Of a stretch of 64,000 nucleotides of DNA, positions 11,951 to 20,113 are shown piece by piece. This stretch comes from Streptomyces sp. Y2F8-2 (GTDB lineage Bacteria > Actinomycetota > Actinomycetes > Streptomycetales > Streptomycetaceae), in the NCBI RefSeq assembly GCF_014905555.1, contig NZ_BNGS01000011.1:298164-362163 (forward strand). Reading direction: 5' to 3'. The position numbers and the translations under genes were made by a program. A model generated the notes under the pieces. It was not told the DNA's origin, did no database searches, and saw only the letters and a list, made by a program, of their open reading frames with translations. Numbering within the stretch: position 1 is the stretch's first letter; each line of letters opens with the position of its first letter.

Positions 11951-11990
11951 ACCGCCGGCCGACGGAACCACGGTTCCGTCGGCCGGCGGT
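11951..11990 (+). terminator. Strong hairpin terminator after infB
   Basis: Arms 11951-11968 and 11973-11990 are perfect reverse complements (18 bp, accgccggccgacggaac and its complement) with a 4-base loop, 10 bases after the infB stop. This is one of the clearest factor-independent-type structures in the window. Confidence 0.85.
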
Positions 11991-12610
11991 CGCGTGCAGC
12001 CGGGCGGTGAGGGGTTCTCGCCCCCGCCGCCCCCTTCCCTTCCCGACTCTGGGGGCTGCTGCCCCCGGCCCCCGTTGTGGCCCTTGCGGCCTCGTCCCAT
12101 GACCCCCCGGGCTCTTCGAGCAGGGGCCCTGAATTCAGGCACTCCGGCGTTTCAGGAGTGGGGGTCGGGGGGCTCCCCCCCCGGGACGGGACCTGGGGCG
12201 AAGCCGCAGCGGTTTTATCGAGCGTGCTCCGTGAGGGGTGCTGGGGACGTAGTCCCCGCCCGAGTACGGAGCGCGAAGCCCGGCCCGGGTCCCAGGGGGA
12301 GCCCTGGTGGCTTGCAGGGTGGTGCCCCGGCGGGACGCTGTCCCCGGCAGGGTCTGTGGCGGAGTCGCGGCGGGTTGCAGGGAAGCGGTGCTCGGTGAGG
12401 GTTCTGGGGTCCTGGTCCCCGCGTGGGTCCGCGGCGAAGCCCCGGTGGGGTTGAAGGGGCGGAACCCCTGGAGGAAGGGAAGGGCAAGGGCGGCGGGGGC
12501 GAGAACAATCCCGTCGAGTGGCCCGCAGGGTTCGTTGTACGGTTTTCGTGTCCCTGCCCACACCGACGGCAGGGCCACCGATCCCGTACCGGCGGGTCAT
12601 CCGGACACAC
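11991..12610. repeat. Non-coding GC-rich stretch with degenerate short repeats
   Basis: A 620-base gap between infB and the DUF503 gene holds no convincing gene. It is built of imperfect copies of a G-rich motif, e.g. gggggctgctgcccccgg, ggcgaagccgcagcgg, ggcgaagccccggtgggg and gaaggggcggaaccc, many of them locally self-complementary. Such degenerate G-rich intergenic repeats are widespread in Streptomyces genomes. They may form RNA structure or be remnants of a repeat family. Confidence 0.6.
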
Positions 12611-12904
12611 ATGTACGTGGGGACCCTGTCCTTCGACCTCCTCCTCGGCGACGTACGGTCGCTGAAGGAGAAGCGTTCCGTCGTCCGCCCGATCGTCGCC
12701 GAGCTCCAGCGCAAGTACGCGGTGAGCGCCGCGGAGGTGGACCACATGGATCTCTACCGGCGGGCCGTCATCGGGCTCGCGGCGGTCTCCGGTGACGCGG
12801 GGCACCTGACCGACGTACTCGACCGGTGCGAGCGGCTGGTCGCCGGACGCCCCGAGGTGGAGCTGCTGTCCGTCAGGCGGCGCCTCCACGGCGATGACGA
12901 CTGA
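12611..12904 (+). CDS. DUF503 family protein
   Basis: A 97-residue conserved protein of unknown function encoded next to rbfA in many Gram-positives (B. subtilis YlxP). The family features are M-Y-V-G-T-L-x-F-D-L at the start, the basic S-L-K-E-K-R-S-V-V-R-P helix and a C-terminal E-L-L-S-V-R-R-R-L. The ATG at 12611 is preferred because the fold starts exactly there; an in-frame extension to 12518 would add unrelated sequence. The ribosome site is weak. Confidence 0.88.
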   Translation: MYVGTLSFDLLLGDVRSLKEKRSVVRPIVAELQRKYAVSAAEVDHMDLYRRAVIGLAAVSGDAGHLTDVLDRCERLVAGRPEVELLSVRRRLHGDDD

Positions 12905-12949
12905 CGACTGACCGAAGAACACAGACAGGAAAGACAGGGAGACGGACCA

Positions 12950-13402
12950 GTGGCCGACAACGCGCGGGCTAAGAGGCTGGCGGACCTCATCCGAGAGGTG
13001 GTGGCCCAGAAGCTGCAGCGCGGGATCAAGGACCCGCGGCTCGGCTCGCACGTCACCATCACGGACACCCGGGTGACGGGCGATCTGAGGGAGGCGACCG
13101 TCTTCTACACCGTGTACGGGGACGACGAGGAGCGGAAGGCCGCCGCGGCCGGCCTGGAGAGCGCCAAGGGCATCCTGCGCTCCGAGGTCGGACGCGCCGC
13201 CGGCGTGAAGTTCACCCCGACCCTCACCTTCGTCGCGGACGCCCTCCCGGACACCGCCCGGACGATCGAGGACCTCCTCGACAAGGCGCGCGCCTCCGAC
13301 GCGAAGGTGCGCGAGGCGGCCACGGGCAAGTCGTTCGCCGGTGAGGCCGACCCGTACCGGAAGCCCGGCTCCGACGACGAGACGGACGACACCGCCGAAT
13401 GA
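12950..13402 (+). CDS. rbfA: Ribosome-binding factor A
   Basis: A KH-like 30S maturation and cold-adaptation factor of 150 residues. Motifs: R-A-K-R-L-A-D-L-I-R-E near residue 4, G-I-K-D-P-R-L near 24, T-I-T-D-T-R-V-T-G-D-L near 34, and a C-terminal acidic tail typical of actinobacterial RbfA. The GTG at 12950 has AGGAAAGACAGGGAG upstream. Its stop overlaps the truB ATG (ATGA at 13399-13402). Confidence 0.95.
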   Translation: MADNARAKRLADLIREVVAQKLQRGIKDPRLGSHVTITDTRVTGDLREATVFYTVYGDDEERKAAAAGLESAKGILRSEVGRAAGVKFTPTLTFVADALPDTARTIEDLLDKARASDAKVREAATGKSFAGEADPYRKPGSDDETDDTAE

Positions 13403-14304
13403 CCCAGCAGCACACCACGCCCGACGGCCTCGTCATCGTCGACAAGCCGTCGGGCTTCACTTCGCACGACGTCGTCGCCAAGATGCGCGGGATCGCCAGG
13501 ACCCGTCGCGTCGGCCACGCCGGCACCCTCGATCCGATGGCGACCGGCGTCCTCGTCCTCGGCGTGGAGAAGGCCACCAAGCTCCTCGGGCACCTCGCCC
13601 TGACCGAGAAGGAGTACGTGGGCACCGTCCGCCTCGGGCAGACGACGGTCACGGACGACGCCGAGGGGGAGGTCACCTCCTCCACCGACGCCTCCAAGGT
13701 CACCCGGGACGCCATCGACGCCGGGATCGCCAAGCTGACCGGCGACATCATGCAGGTGCCGTCCAAGGTCAGCGCCATCAAGATCAACGGCGTGCGGTCG
13801 TACAAGCGGGCCCGGGACGGCGAGGACTTCGACATCCCGGCCCGGCCGGTCACCGTCTCGTCCTTCGCGGTGTACGACGTCCGGGACGCCGTCGCCGAGG
13901 ACGGCACCCCGGTGCTCGACCTGCTGGTGTCCGTGGCCTGCTCGTCCGGCACCTACATCCGGGCCCTCGCCCGCGACCTCGGCGCGGACCTGGGCGTCGG
14001 CGGCCACCTCACCGCCCTGCGCCGCACCCGGGTGGGGCCGTACAAGCTGGACGCCGCCCGCACCCTGGAGCAGCTCCAGCAGGAGCTGACCGTGATGCCG
14101 ATCGCCGAGGCCGCCGCGGCCGCCTTCCCGCGCTGGGACGTGGACGCCAAGCGGGCCCGGCTGCTCGCCAACGGCGTGCGGCTGGAGATGCCCGACGAGT
14201 ACGCGGGCGCGGGCCCCGTCGCCGTCTTCGGCCCCGAAGACCGCCTCCTGGCGCTCGTGGAGGCCCACCGGGGGAAGGCGAAGAGCGTGGCCGTGTTCGG
14301 CTGA
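13399..14304 (+). CDS. truB: tRNA pseudouridine(55) synthase
   Basis: Makes pseudouridine 55 in the T-loop of tRNAs. The 301 residues carry motif I (V-D-K-P-S-G-F-T-S-H-D) near residue 14 and the catalytic segment G-H-A-G-T-L-D-P-M-A-T-G-V-L near 38-51, whose Asp (about 44) is the nucleophile. The C-terminal PUA-like domain runs from about 235. It is coupled to rbfA by a 4-base overlap and followed by a hairpin. It ends in V-F-G, probably by chance (see the finding on Phe-Gly ends). Confidence 0.96.
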   Translation: MTQQHTTPDGLVIVDKPSGFTSHDVVAKMRGIARTRRVGHAGTLDPMATGVLVLGVEKATKLLGHLALTEKEYVGTVRLGQTTVTDDAEGEVTSSTDASKVTRDAIDAGIAKLTGDIMQVPSKVSAIKINGVRSYKRARDGEDFDIPARPVTVSSFAVYDVRDAVAEDGTPVLDLLVSVACSSGTYIRALARDLGADLGVGGHLTALRRTRVGPYKLDAARTLEQLQQELTVMPIAEAAAAAFPRWDVDAKRARLLANGVRLEMPDEYAGAGPVAVFGPEDRLLALVEAHRGKAKSVAVFG

Positions 14305-14320
14305 CGTACGCCGTGCCTGC

Positions 14321-14362
14321 CCGTGGAGCGGCGATCGCGGGATGCCGGTCGCCGCTCCACGG
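14321..14362 (+). terminator. Hairpin terminator after truB
   Basis: The 14-bp perfect stem ccgtggagcggcga / tcgccgctccacgg (14321-14334 and 14349-14362) has a 14-base loop and begins 16 bases after the truB stop. It probably ends the rimP-truB operon. Confidence 0.8.
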
Positions 14363-14679
14363 TCCCCCCTCGGTTCCCCCTCACAGAGGTGTATCCATCC
14401 GCCCGTATCTATTCACCCCGGGGAGCAGGCGCTCGGAGTGAACCGAGGGAGCGGAAGGGGGCGCGTTCACCGCACGATCGTCCCGGCCGGTGCCACAGGT
14501 CGCGCACGGCGGGCGCCTGACCGCCGTCCACCCCCCGTGATCTGCCCGCCGCCTCCCTTGATACGACGTGCCGCCCGTCACAGCCCCCATGCCGATGCGG
14601 GCCGACGCCGCCCGGCATGGCACCCTTAGACCTGCGTACAAGGCAGAGACGGACACGGGTTCGACGAGGAGCGGTCACA
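14363..14679. other. Intergenic region upstream of ribF
   Basis: 317 bases with no gene that I can support. It should hold the ribF promoter. A GAGGAG at 14667-14672 serves the ribF start. No clear repeat or riboswitch was seen. Confidence 0.5.
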
Positions 14680-15636
14680 GTGCAGCGCTGGCGTGGCTTG
14701 GAGGACATCCCCGAGGACTGGGGGCGCAGCGTCGTCACCATCGGCTCCTACGACGGAGTCCACCGCGGTCACCAGCTGATCATCCGGCATGCCGTGGAAC
14801 GCGCCCGTGAGCTGGGCGTTCCCTCGGTCGTCGTGACCTTCGACCCGCACCCCAGCGAGGTCGTGCGCCCCGGCAGCCACCCGCCGCTGCTCGCCCCGCA
14901 CCACCGCCGCGCCGAACTGTGCGCCGAACTGGGTGTCGACGCGGTCCTCGTCCTGCCCTTCACCACCGAGTTCTCCCGGCTCTCGCCGGCCGACTTCGTG
15001 GTCAAGGTGCTGGTGGACAAGCTGCACGCCAAGGCCGTCGTCGAGGGCCCGAACTTCCGCTTCGGCCACAAGGCCGCCGGCAACGTGGAGTTCCTGGCCG
15101 AGCAGGGCAAGACGTACGACTTCGAGGTAGAGGTGGTCGATCTCTACGTGACCGGTGAGGCGGGCGGCGGCGAGCCCTTCTCCTCCACCCTGACCCGCCG
15201 GCTGATCGCCGAGGGCGACGTCGAGGGCGCGCGCGAGATCCTCGGACGTCCGCACCGGGTGGAGGGTGTGGTGGTACGCGGCGCCCAGCGCGGCCGCGAC
15301 CTCGGCTACCCGACCGCCAACGTCGAGACGCTCCCGCACACCGCGATCCCGGCCGACGGCGTCTACGCCGGCTGGCTCCAGGTCGAGGGCGAGGCGATGC
15401 CGGCCGCGATCTCCGTCGGGACCAACCCCCAGTTCGACGGCACCGAGCGCACCGTGGAGGCGTACGCCATCGACCGGGTGGGACTGGATCTGTACGGGCT
15501 GCACGTCGCCGTCGACTTCCTGGCGTTCGTCCGCGGCCAGGCCAGGTTCGACTCGCTGGACGGGTTGCTGGCGCAGATGGCGGAGGACGTGAAGCGCTGC
15601 CGTGAACTGATCGCGGCGGCCGGACACCCCGCCTGA
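14680..15636 (+). CDS. ribF: Bifunctional riboflavin kinase / FAD synthetase
   Basis: Converts riboflavin to FMN and FMN to FAD. The 318 residues begin with the nucleotidyltransferase domain: G-S-Y-D-G-V-H-R-G-H-Q near residue 22 is the (H/R)xGH signature. The flavokinase domain starts near 195 and contains G-Y-P-T-A-N-V near 210, whose P-T-A-N motif binds ATP/Mg. The GTG at 14680 is chosen for the GAGGAG seven bases upstream and for the family's usual start V-Q-R-W. In Streptomyces, ribF is normally followed by rpsO; here a DUF397 gene and the ESX locus follow. Confidence 0.95.
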   Translation: MQRWRGLEDIPEDWGRSVVTIGSYDGVHRGHQLIIRHAVERARELGVPSVVVTFDPHPSEVVRPGSHPPLLAPHHRRAELCAELGVDAVLVLPFTTEFSRLSPADFVVKVLVDKLHAKAVVEGPNFRFGHKAAGNVEFLAEQGKTYDFEVEVVDLYVTGEAGGGEPFSSTLTRRLIAEGDVEGAREILGRPHRVEGVVVRGAQRGRDLGYPTANVETLPHTAIPADGVYAGWLQVEGEAMPAAISVGTNPQFDGTERTVEAYAIDRVGLDLYGLHVAVDFLAFVRGQARFDSLDGLLAQMAEDVKRCRELIAAAGHPA

Positions 15637-15732
15637 GAACGACGGCCGCGTCCGTTCGCTCAAACCCCCCGTCGCCGCCCCCAGTTGTACAATCCCCCTT
15701 GTCCGTAAGGTCGGTGGAACGGAGTGGACCCG

Positions 15733-15963
15733 GTGGCGACCGAGCAGGAGAAGGAAGCGCTGTACGCCATGGACATCAGCGGCGTCGAGTGGGTCGGCTC
15801 CCCTGAGGGTCCCCAGGACGAGCGGGTGGAGATCGCCTACCTGCCGGGCGGCGCCGTCGCGATGCGCAACTCCGCGGACCCCGACACGGTGCTCCGCTAC
15901 ACCGCGGCGGAGTGGCGGGCGTTCGTACTCGGGGCGCGCGACGGGGAGTTCGACCTGAAGTAG
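15733..15963 (+). CDS. DUF397 domain protein
   Basis: A 76-residue protein. W-V-G-S, the E-I-A-Y-L/V-A-M-R-N-S-x-D-P core and the W-R-A-F-V-x-G-A-R-D-G-E-F end are hallmarks of DUF397, found in small Streptomyces proteins often paired with XRE regulators and linked to development. No XRE gene is adjacent here. The GTG at 15733 has GGAG at 15721-15724 (8-base spacing); a GTG at 15724 is possible. It converges on the EspI-like gene, with a long hairpin between. Confidence 0.85.
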   Translation: MATEQEKEALYAMDISGVEWVGSPEGPQDERVEIAYLPGGAVAMRNSADPDTVLRYTAAEWRAFVLGARDGEFDLK

Positions 15964-16028
15964 TGCTGAAGCAGTGCTCCCGGAGCGATACCGGGGACGA
16001 GTGCGCTCGCGCCGCGACGTACTACGCG

Positions 16029-16073
16029 AACGCCGGAGGGCCGGCACCGTGACGGTGCCGGCCCTCCGGCGTT
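16029..16073. terminator. Bidirectional hairpin terminator
   Basis: A 21-bp perfect inverted repeat (16029-16049 and 16053-16073) with a 3-base loop lies between the convergent DUF397 and EspI-like genes. It begins with aacgccggagggccggcacc and ends with the complement. It should stop transcription from both sides. Confidence 0.88.
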
Positions 16074-16086
16074 GCGGGCCCGTTCG

Positions 16087-19035
16087 CTACTGCTGCGTCC
16101 AGCCGGGCGGCACGGCGCCCTGCGGGGGCTGGGGCTGCTGCGGGTTCTGGTCCGGGGCCGGCTGCTGCTGCCAGCTCTGGCCCGGTCCGGGCTGCTGTTG
16201 CTGCCAGCCCTGCCCCGGTCCGGGCTGCTGCGGGGGCTGCTGCCAGCCCTGCCCCGGCTGCGGGGCGCCGCCGGGCTGGGCGTAGGGCTGCTGCGGCTGC
16301 TGCGGGGCTGCGTATCCCTGCGGGGGCTGCTGGAAGTGCAGGTTCGGGTTGCCGAAGCCCTGCTGCGTACGGGCGATGTCCTCGGCGACGACGGCGGCGA
16401 GGTCGAAGTAGGCCTCGCGGGTCTTGGGACGCATCATGTCGAGGTCCACCTCGGCGCCCGCCGCGAGGTGTTCGTCGAAGGGGATCACGACGACAGCGCG
16501 GCAGCGGGTCTCGAAGTGCGCGACGATGTCCTCCACCTTGATCATCTTTCCGGTCTCGCGGACACCGGAGATCACGGTGACCGACCGCTGGACGAGATCG
16601 GCGAAGCCGTTGGCCGACAGCCAGTCCAGCGTCGTCGAGGCGCTGCTCGCACCGTCCACCGAGGGCGTGGAGATGATGATCAACTGGTCGGCGAGGTCCA
16701 GGACTCCGCGCATCGCGCTGTAGAGCAGGCCGGTGCCCGAGTCCGTGAGGATGATCGGGTACTGCCGGCCCAGCACGTCGAGCGCGGCACGGTAGTCCTG
16801 GTCGTTGAAGGTCGTGGAGACCGCCGGGTCCACGTCGTTGGCGATGATCTCGAGCCCCGAGGGCGCCTGCGAGGTGAAGCGGCGGATGTCCATGTAGCTG
16901 TTCAGCCGCGGGATCTCCTGGACGAGGTCGCGGATGGTGGCGCCCGTCTCGCGCCGCACCCGTCGGCCGAGGGTGCCGGCGTCCGGGTTGGCGTCGATCG
17001 CCAGGATCTTGTCCTGGCGCTCGGTGGCGAGCGTCGCGCCGAGCGACATGGTCGTCGTGGTCTTGCCGACGCCGCCCTTGAGGCTGATCACCGCGATCCG
17101 GTAGCAGGACATCACCGGCGTACGGATCAGCTCCAGCTTCCGCTGCCGCTCGGCCTCCTCCTTCTTGGCGCCGAACTTGAAACGGGACGGACCCGTGTTG
17201 TTCTTGCGCGCCTTCGGCTGATGGCGCAGCAACCGGTCGGAGGAGAGCTCCACGGCGGCGTTGTAGCCGAGCGGCGTGCCGGGTGCGGCCTGCTGCTGGG
17301 GGGCGCCGGGTCCCGCCTGGGGGCCGACCGGGGCGGTCCAGCCCTGGTTGCCGTAGGGGGCGGGCGGCGCAGCGGGAGTCTGCTGGGGCGCCTGCTGCTG
17401 CGGCAGCGGCTGTGCCGGGGGCTGCTGCTGGGCCGGAGCCGGTTGCTGGGCCGCGGACTGCTGCGGCGGGGCGGCCTGGGGGTAGCCGTAGCCGGCCTGC
17501 TGGGGCGGAGCCGGTTGCTGGGGCGCGGGCTGCTGCGGCGGGGCGGCCTGGGGGTAGCCGTAGCCCGCCTGCTGGGGCGGGTAACCGTAACCGACCGGTC
17601 CGGGCTGCTGCTGCTGCGGCAGCGGCTGGGCCGGCGACTGCGGGTAACCGTATCCGGCGGCCTGCGGCTGCGGCTGCGGCTGCGGGGGCTGGGGCGCCTG
17701 CCGCGGGTCCCCCGGTGCGGGGTGCCCGCCCTGCGCCGGGTACGCGGGAGGCTGGGCCGGGTACGCGGGAGGCTGAGCCGGGCCGAACGTGCCCTGCGGA
17801 GGCGTCGGGTACCCGGGCTGCCCGGCTACCGGCTGGGCGGGCGGCTGCGGGTAGCCGTATCCGGCGGCCTGCGCGGCTGCCGCCGCGGCCTGCTGGTCCG
17901 GCTGCCCTGCCTGCTGCGGTGCCCCCTGGGCGGGCACGTAGCCCTGGGGCAGCGGCGGAAGCTCCTGACCGGCCGGAGGCTGACCGGCCGAGGGCTGACC
18001 GGCCTGGGGCGCGGCGGGGGCCTGTGCAGCGGGCGCCGCCTGTGGCTGCTGCCCCTGCGCGGCGGGCGCGGGCGCGGCTTCGGGAGCGGCGGGCGCCGGC
18101 TCCGTGTCCGCCTCTGTTTCCGGCTCTGCCTCCCCGGTCGCCGACGGGGCCTCGGCATCGGTCCGCGCGGCGGATTCCGCCTCGGAACGGGCGTCCGCCG
18201 TCTCGTCGCCCTCCGGACCGGAGACCTCGGATCCGGCGGAGTCACCCGACTCCGGCTGGTCGTTCCGCCCCTCCTCCGGCTTCTCGTCGTCGTCGGCTCC
18301 GCCGAACAGCCTCGCCGCCTCGGCGTCGGCGGCGGCATGGTTGAGCTCCGCCGTCGACGGCTCGGGCACCGACTGCGCGGGCAGCGGCTGTGCGGGGGCG
18401 GGCTGTTGGGGAGCTCCGGCCGCCGGGGCAGCGGCCTGGGGCGGGGCGGCCTGGGCGTCCTCGTCGACCGGCCGCAGCACGGGGAAGCCGGGCGCGGGAG
18501 GCTGGGCCGGCGCCTGGGGCTGAGGCTGTCCGTGACCGACCGACGTGTCCTGGCCCTGCTGGGGTGCGCCCGCTCCCGTCTGCTGGGGGTAGCCGTATGC
18601 GCCGGGCGCCGGCGCGCCTCCCGCCGTCTGCGGGGTGCTGGGAGCGGACTGCGGCTGCGGCTGCGGAAAGCCGTAGCCACCCGTGCTGTTCTGGCTCGCC
18701 CCGGGCACGCCCTGCGCGGGCTGCTGCGGAGCACCCTGGGTGTACGGCTGTGCCGGCGCGGTCGCCTGGGGTGCGGGAGGCTGCGGTGCGGGAGGCTGCG
18801 GTGCGGGGCCGCCCGGGGGTCCCGTGGGCGGTCCGACGGGTGGGCCGGGCGGCGGAGGCGGCGCGGCCGGTCCGGCGTCGCGCTGTCCGCCGGCCGTGGA
18901 ACCACCCTGCGTGCTTTGGGCGTACCAGGCGGGAGGGGTGTAGACGATTTCGAACTCGCCGGTGAGGTCCACGTCTTGATCGTCCCCGTCCGAGGACGGG
19001 CTGCCGCCGTTGTACTCGGACCGATCGCTGTTCAC
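16087..19035 (-). CDS. EspI-like ESX protein: Pro/Gln-rich N-terminus with MinD/ParA-type ATPase
   Basis: A 982-residue protein. The first 600 residues are low-complexity Pro, Gln, Ala and Gly with many Gly-Tyr-Gly-Tyr-Pro-Gln repeats and an acidic patch; the last 80 are again Gln/Pro-rich. Between about 640 and 900 is a MinD-like ATPase: deviant Walker A L-K-G-G-V-G-K-T-T at 652-660, A-I-D-A-N-P-D-A-G after it (Walker A'), and L-T-D-S-G-T-G (Walker B). This Pro-rich plus ATPase layout is that of mycobacterial EspI, an ESX-1 regulator. The GTG at 19035 is supported by AGGAGGC at 19041-19047. Its place beside eccE/eccB supports an ESX role; the exact role is inferred. Confidence 0.85.
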   Translation of the reverse strand: MNSDRSEYNGGSPSSDGDDQDVDLTGEFEIVYTPPAWYAQSTQGGSTAGGQRDAGPAAPPPPPGPPVGPPTGPPGGPAPQPPAPQPPAPQATAPAQPYTQGAPQQPAQGVPGASQNSTGGYGFPQPQPQSAPSTPQTAGGAPAPGAYGYPQQTGAGAPQQGQDTSVGHGQPQPQAPAQPPAPGFPVLRPVDEDAQAAPPQAAAPAAGAPQQPAPAQPLPAQSVPEPSTAELNHAAADAEAARLFGGADDDEKPEEGRNDQPESGDSAGSEVSGPEGDETADARSEAESAARTDAEAPSATGEAEPETEADTEPAPAAPEAAPAPAAQGQQPQAAPAAQAPAAPQAGQPSAGQPPAGQELPPLPQGYVPAQGAPQQAGQPDQQAAAAAAQAAGYGYPQPPAQPVAGQPGYPTPPQGTFGPAQPPAYPAQPPAYPAQGGHPAPGDPRQAPQPPQPQPQPQAAGYGYPQSPAQPLPQQQQPGPVGYGYPPQQAGYGYPQAAPPQQPAPQQPAPPQQAGYGYPQAAPPQQSAAQQPAPAQQQPPAQPLPQQQAPQQTPAAPPAPYGNQGWTAPVGPQAGPGAPQQQAAPGTPLGYNAAVELSSDRLLRHQPKARKNNTGPSRFKFGAKKEEAERQRKLELIRTPVMSCYRIAVISLKGGVGKTTTTMSLGATLATERQDKILAIDANPDAGTLGRRVRRETGATIRDLVQEIPRLNSYMDIRRFTSQAPSGLEIIANDVDPAVSTTFNDQDYRAALDVLGRQYPIILTDSGTGLLYSAMRGVLDLADQLIIISTPSVDGASSASTTLDWLSANGFADLVQRSVTVISGVRETGKMIKVEDIVAHFETRCRAVVVIPFDEHLAAGAEVDLDMMRPKTREAYFDLAAVVAEDIARTQQGFGNPNLHFQQPPQGYAAPQQPQQPYAQPGGAPQPGQGWQQPPQQPGPGQGWQQQQPGPGQSWQQQPAPDQNPQQPQPPQGAVPPGWTQQ

Positions 19036-19270
19036 TGCTTGCCTCCTGGTCAGCCACTGCTGCTGAGTTGGTCGTCGTCGCGGCCGGGCGGACCGAGTGG
19101 CGATTCCCACGCGGCTGCGATCGTCACCGCATCACCAGAAGAGACTAATCACTTGGATCGCGGTACGGAAAAGTGACTGTCGACCCGACCGGCAGGCACC
19201 GCGATCCGGGGACGACAAGACGTCGGACGAGCCGCCGGGCGAGCCGTCGGACGAACCGTCGGACGACGCG

Positions 19271-20113
19271 TCAGTCCATACGGCGGGCCACGCCCAGCAG
19301 GCCCGTCTCCGCATCGGTGGGCTCGGTCATGACGAACTTTCGATGCTTACGGGTGCACCACAGGGCGACGCCGTCGTACAGCGTGGGCAGCAGCTGGAGA
19401 TGCTCGTCCGGAATGCCCAGAGTGTCGCGCACGATCTCGGTCTCCTGGGGCGAGATGCGCTGGATTCCGACCAGTTGGGCCTGGGCCAGCCAACGCGGCG
19501 CGTGCTCGCCGACGAACGGCAGCACCGTCACCACGGCCTGCCACGGCAGGGAGGTGACCCGCCCGCGGGGCGGACGAACGCCGCAGTCCCGGATCAACAC
19601 CACCGGGCTCGAGACGGAGGGTCCCTGCGCGGGCACCCGTCCGACCGGATAGACCGTCACACACTGCTGGCCGCCACCCGCGACCTGGGCCAACTGCTGC
19701 CAGGCCTGCGGACGGCCCGTCTCGACGCCCACACGCGCCCCCGTCGCGGCGGCACGCAGCGCGAGCACCTGGGCGAGCCAGAGGCCGCCCACGAGCACGA
19801 CGTCGAAGGGGGTGGGACGGGACAGGCCGAGCACGGCCGGCTGCGACTCCGGGTCGGTACCGATGATCACGCCATCGTCGCCGATCGGCATGCTGATGGC
19901 CGCGAGCTCGTCGACGGTGACGACATGGCGGTTCCGGCGCGGGCCGCGCAGCCCGAAACCCGGGCTGAAGATGCGCCGTTGCTGCTGCGGGGACTCCGGC
20001 TGCCGGATGATGGGGATCATGCCGGTGTCGGTGGGCGAGGCCACGTGCGCCGGCGTGCGTCCGGTGGCCCGGCCGTGCTGCCGCGGGTCCGTGGCCGTGG
20101 CGGGGTGGGACAT
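19271..20113 (-). CDS. Conserved hypothetical protein of the ESX core
   Basis: A 280-residue protein with no recognised catalytic motif. It has a Pro/Gln-rich first 50 residues, then a compact alpha/beta part with G-L-W-L-A-Q-V-L-A-L-R near residue 107 and a basic end. No signal sequence is seen, and one moderately hydrophobic stretch near 100 is too short to call a membrane span. The ATG overlaps the eccE stop (TGATG at 20111-20115), so it is translationally coupled to EccE and probably acts with it at the membrane or on the cytosolic side. Confidence 0.6.
   Translation of the reverse strand: MSHPATATDPRQHGRATGRTPAHVASPTDTGMIPIIRQPESPQQQRRIFSPGFGLRGPRRNRHVVTVDELAAISMPIGDDGVIIGTDPESQPAVLGLSRPTPFDVVLVGGLWLAQVLALRAAATGARVGVETGRPQAWQQLAQVAGGGQQCVTVYPVGRVPAQGPSVSSPVVLIRDCGVRPPRGRVTSLPWQAVVTVLPFVGEHAPRWLAQAQLVGIQRISPQETEIVRDTLGIPDEHLQLLPTLYDGVALWCTRKHRKFVMTEPTDAETGLLGVARRMD

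Noticed and set aside
16072..19176. A plus-strand open frame of 1034 codons opposite the EspI-like gene
   Set aside because: It consists of Leu/Gly/Arg runs complementary to the Pro/Gln repeats. The minus-strand frame has Walker motifs and a proper ribosome site.
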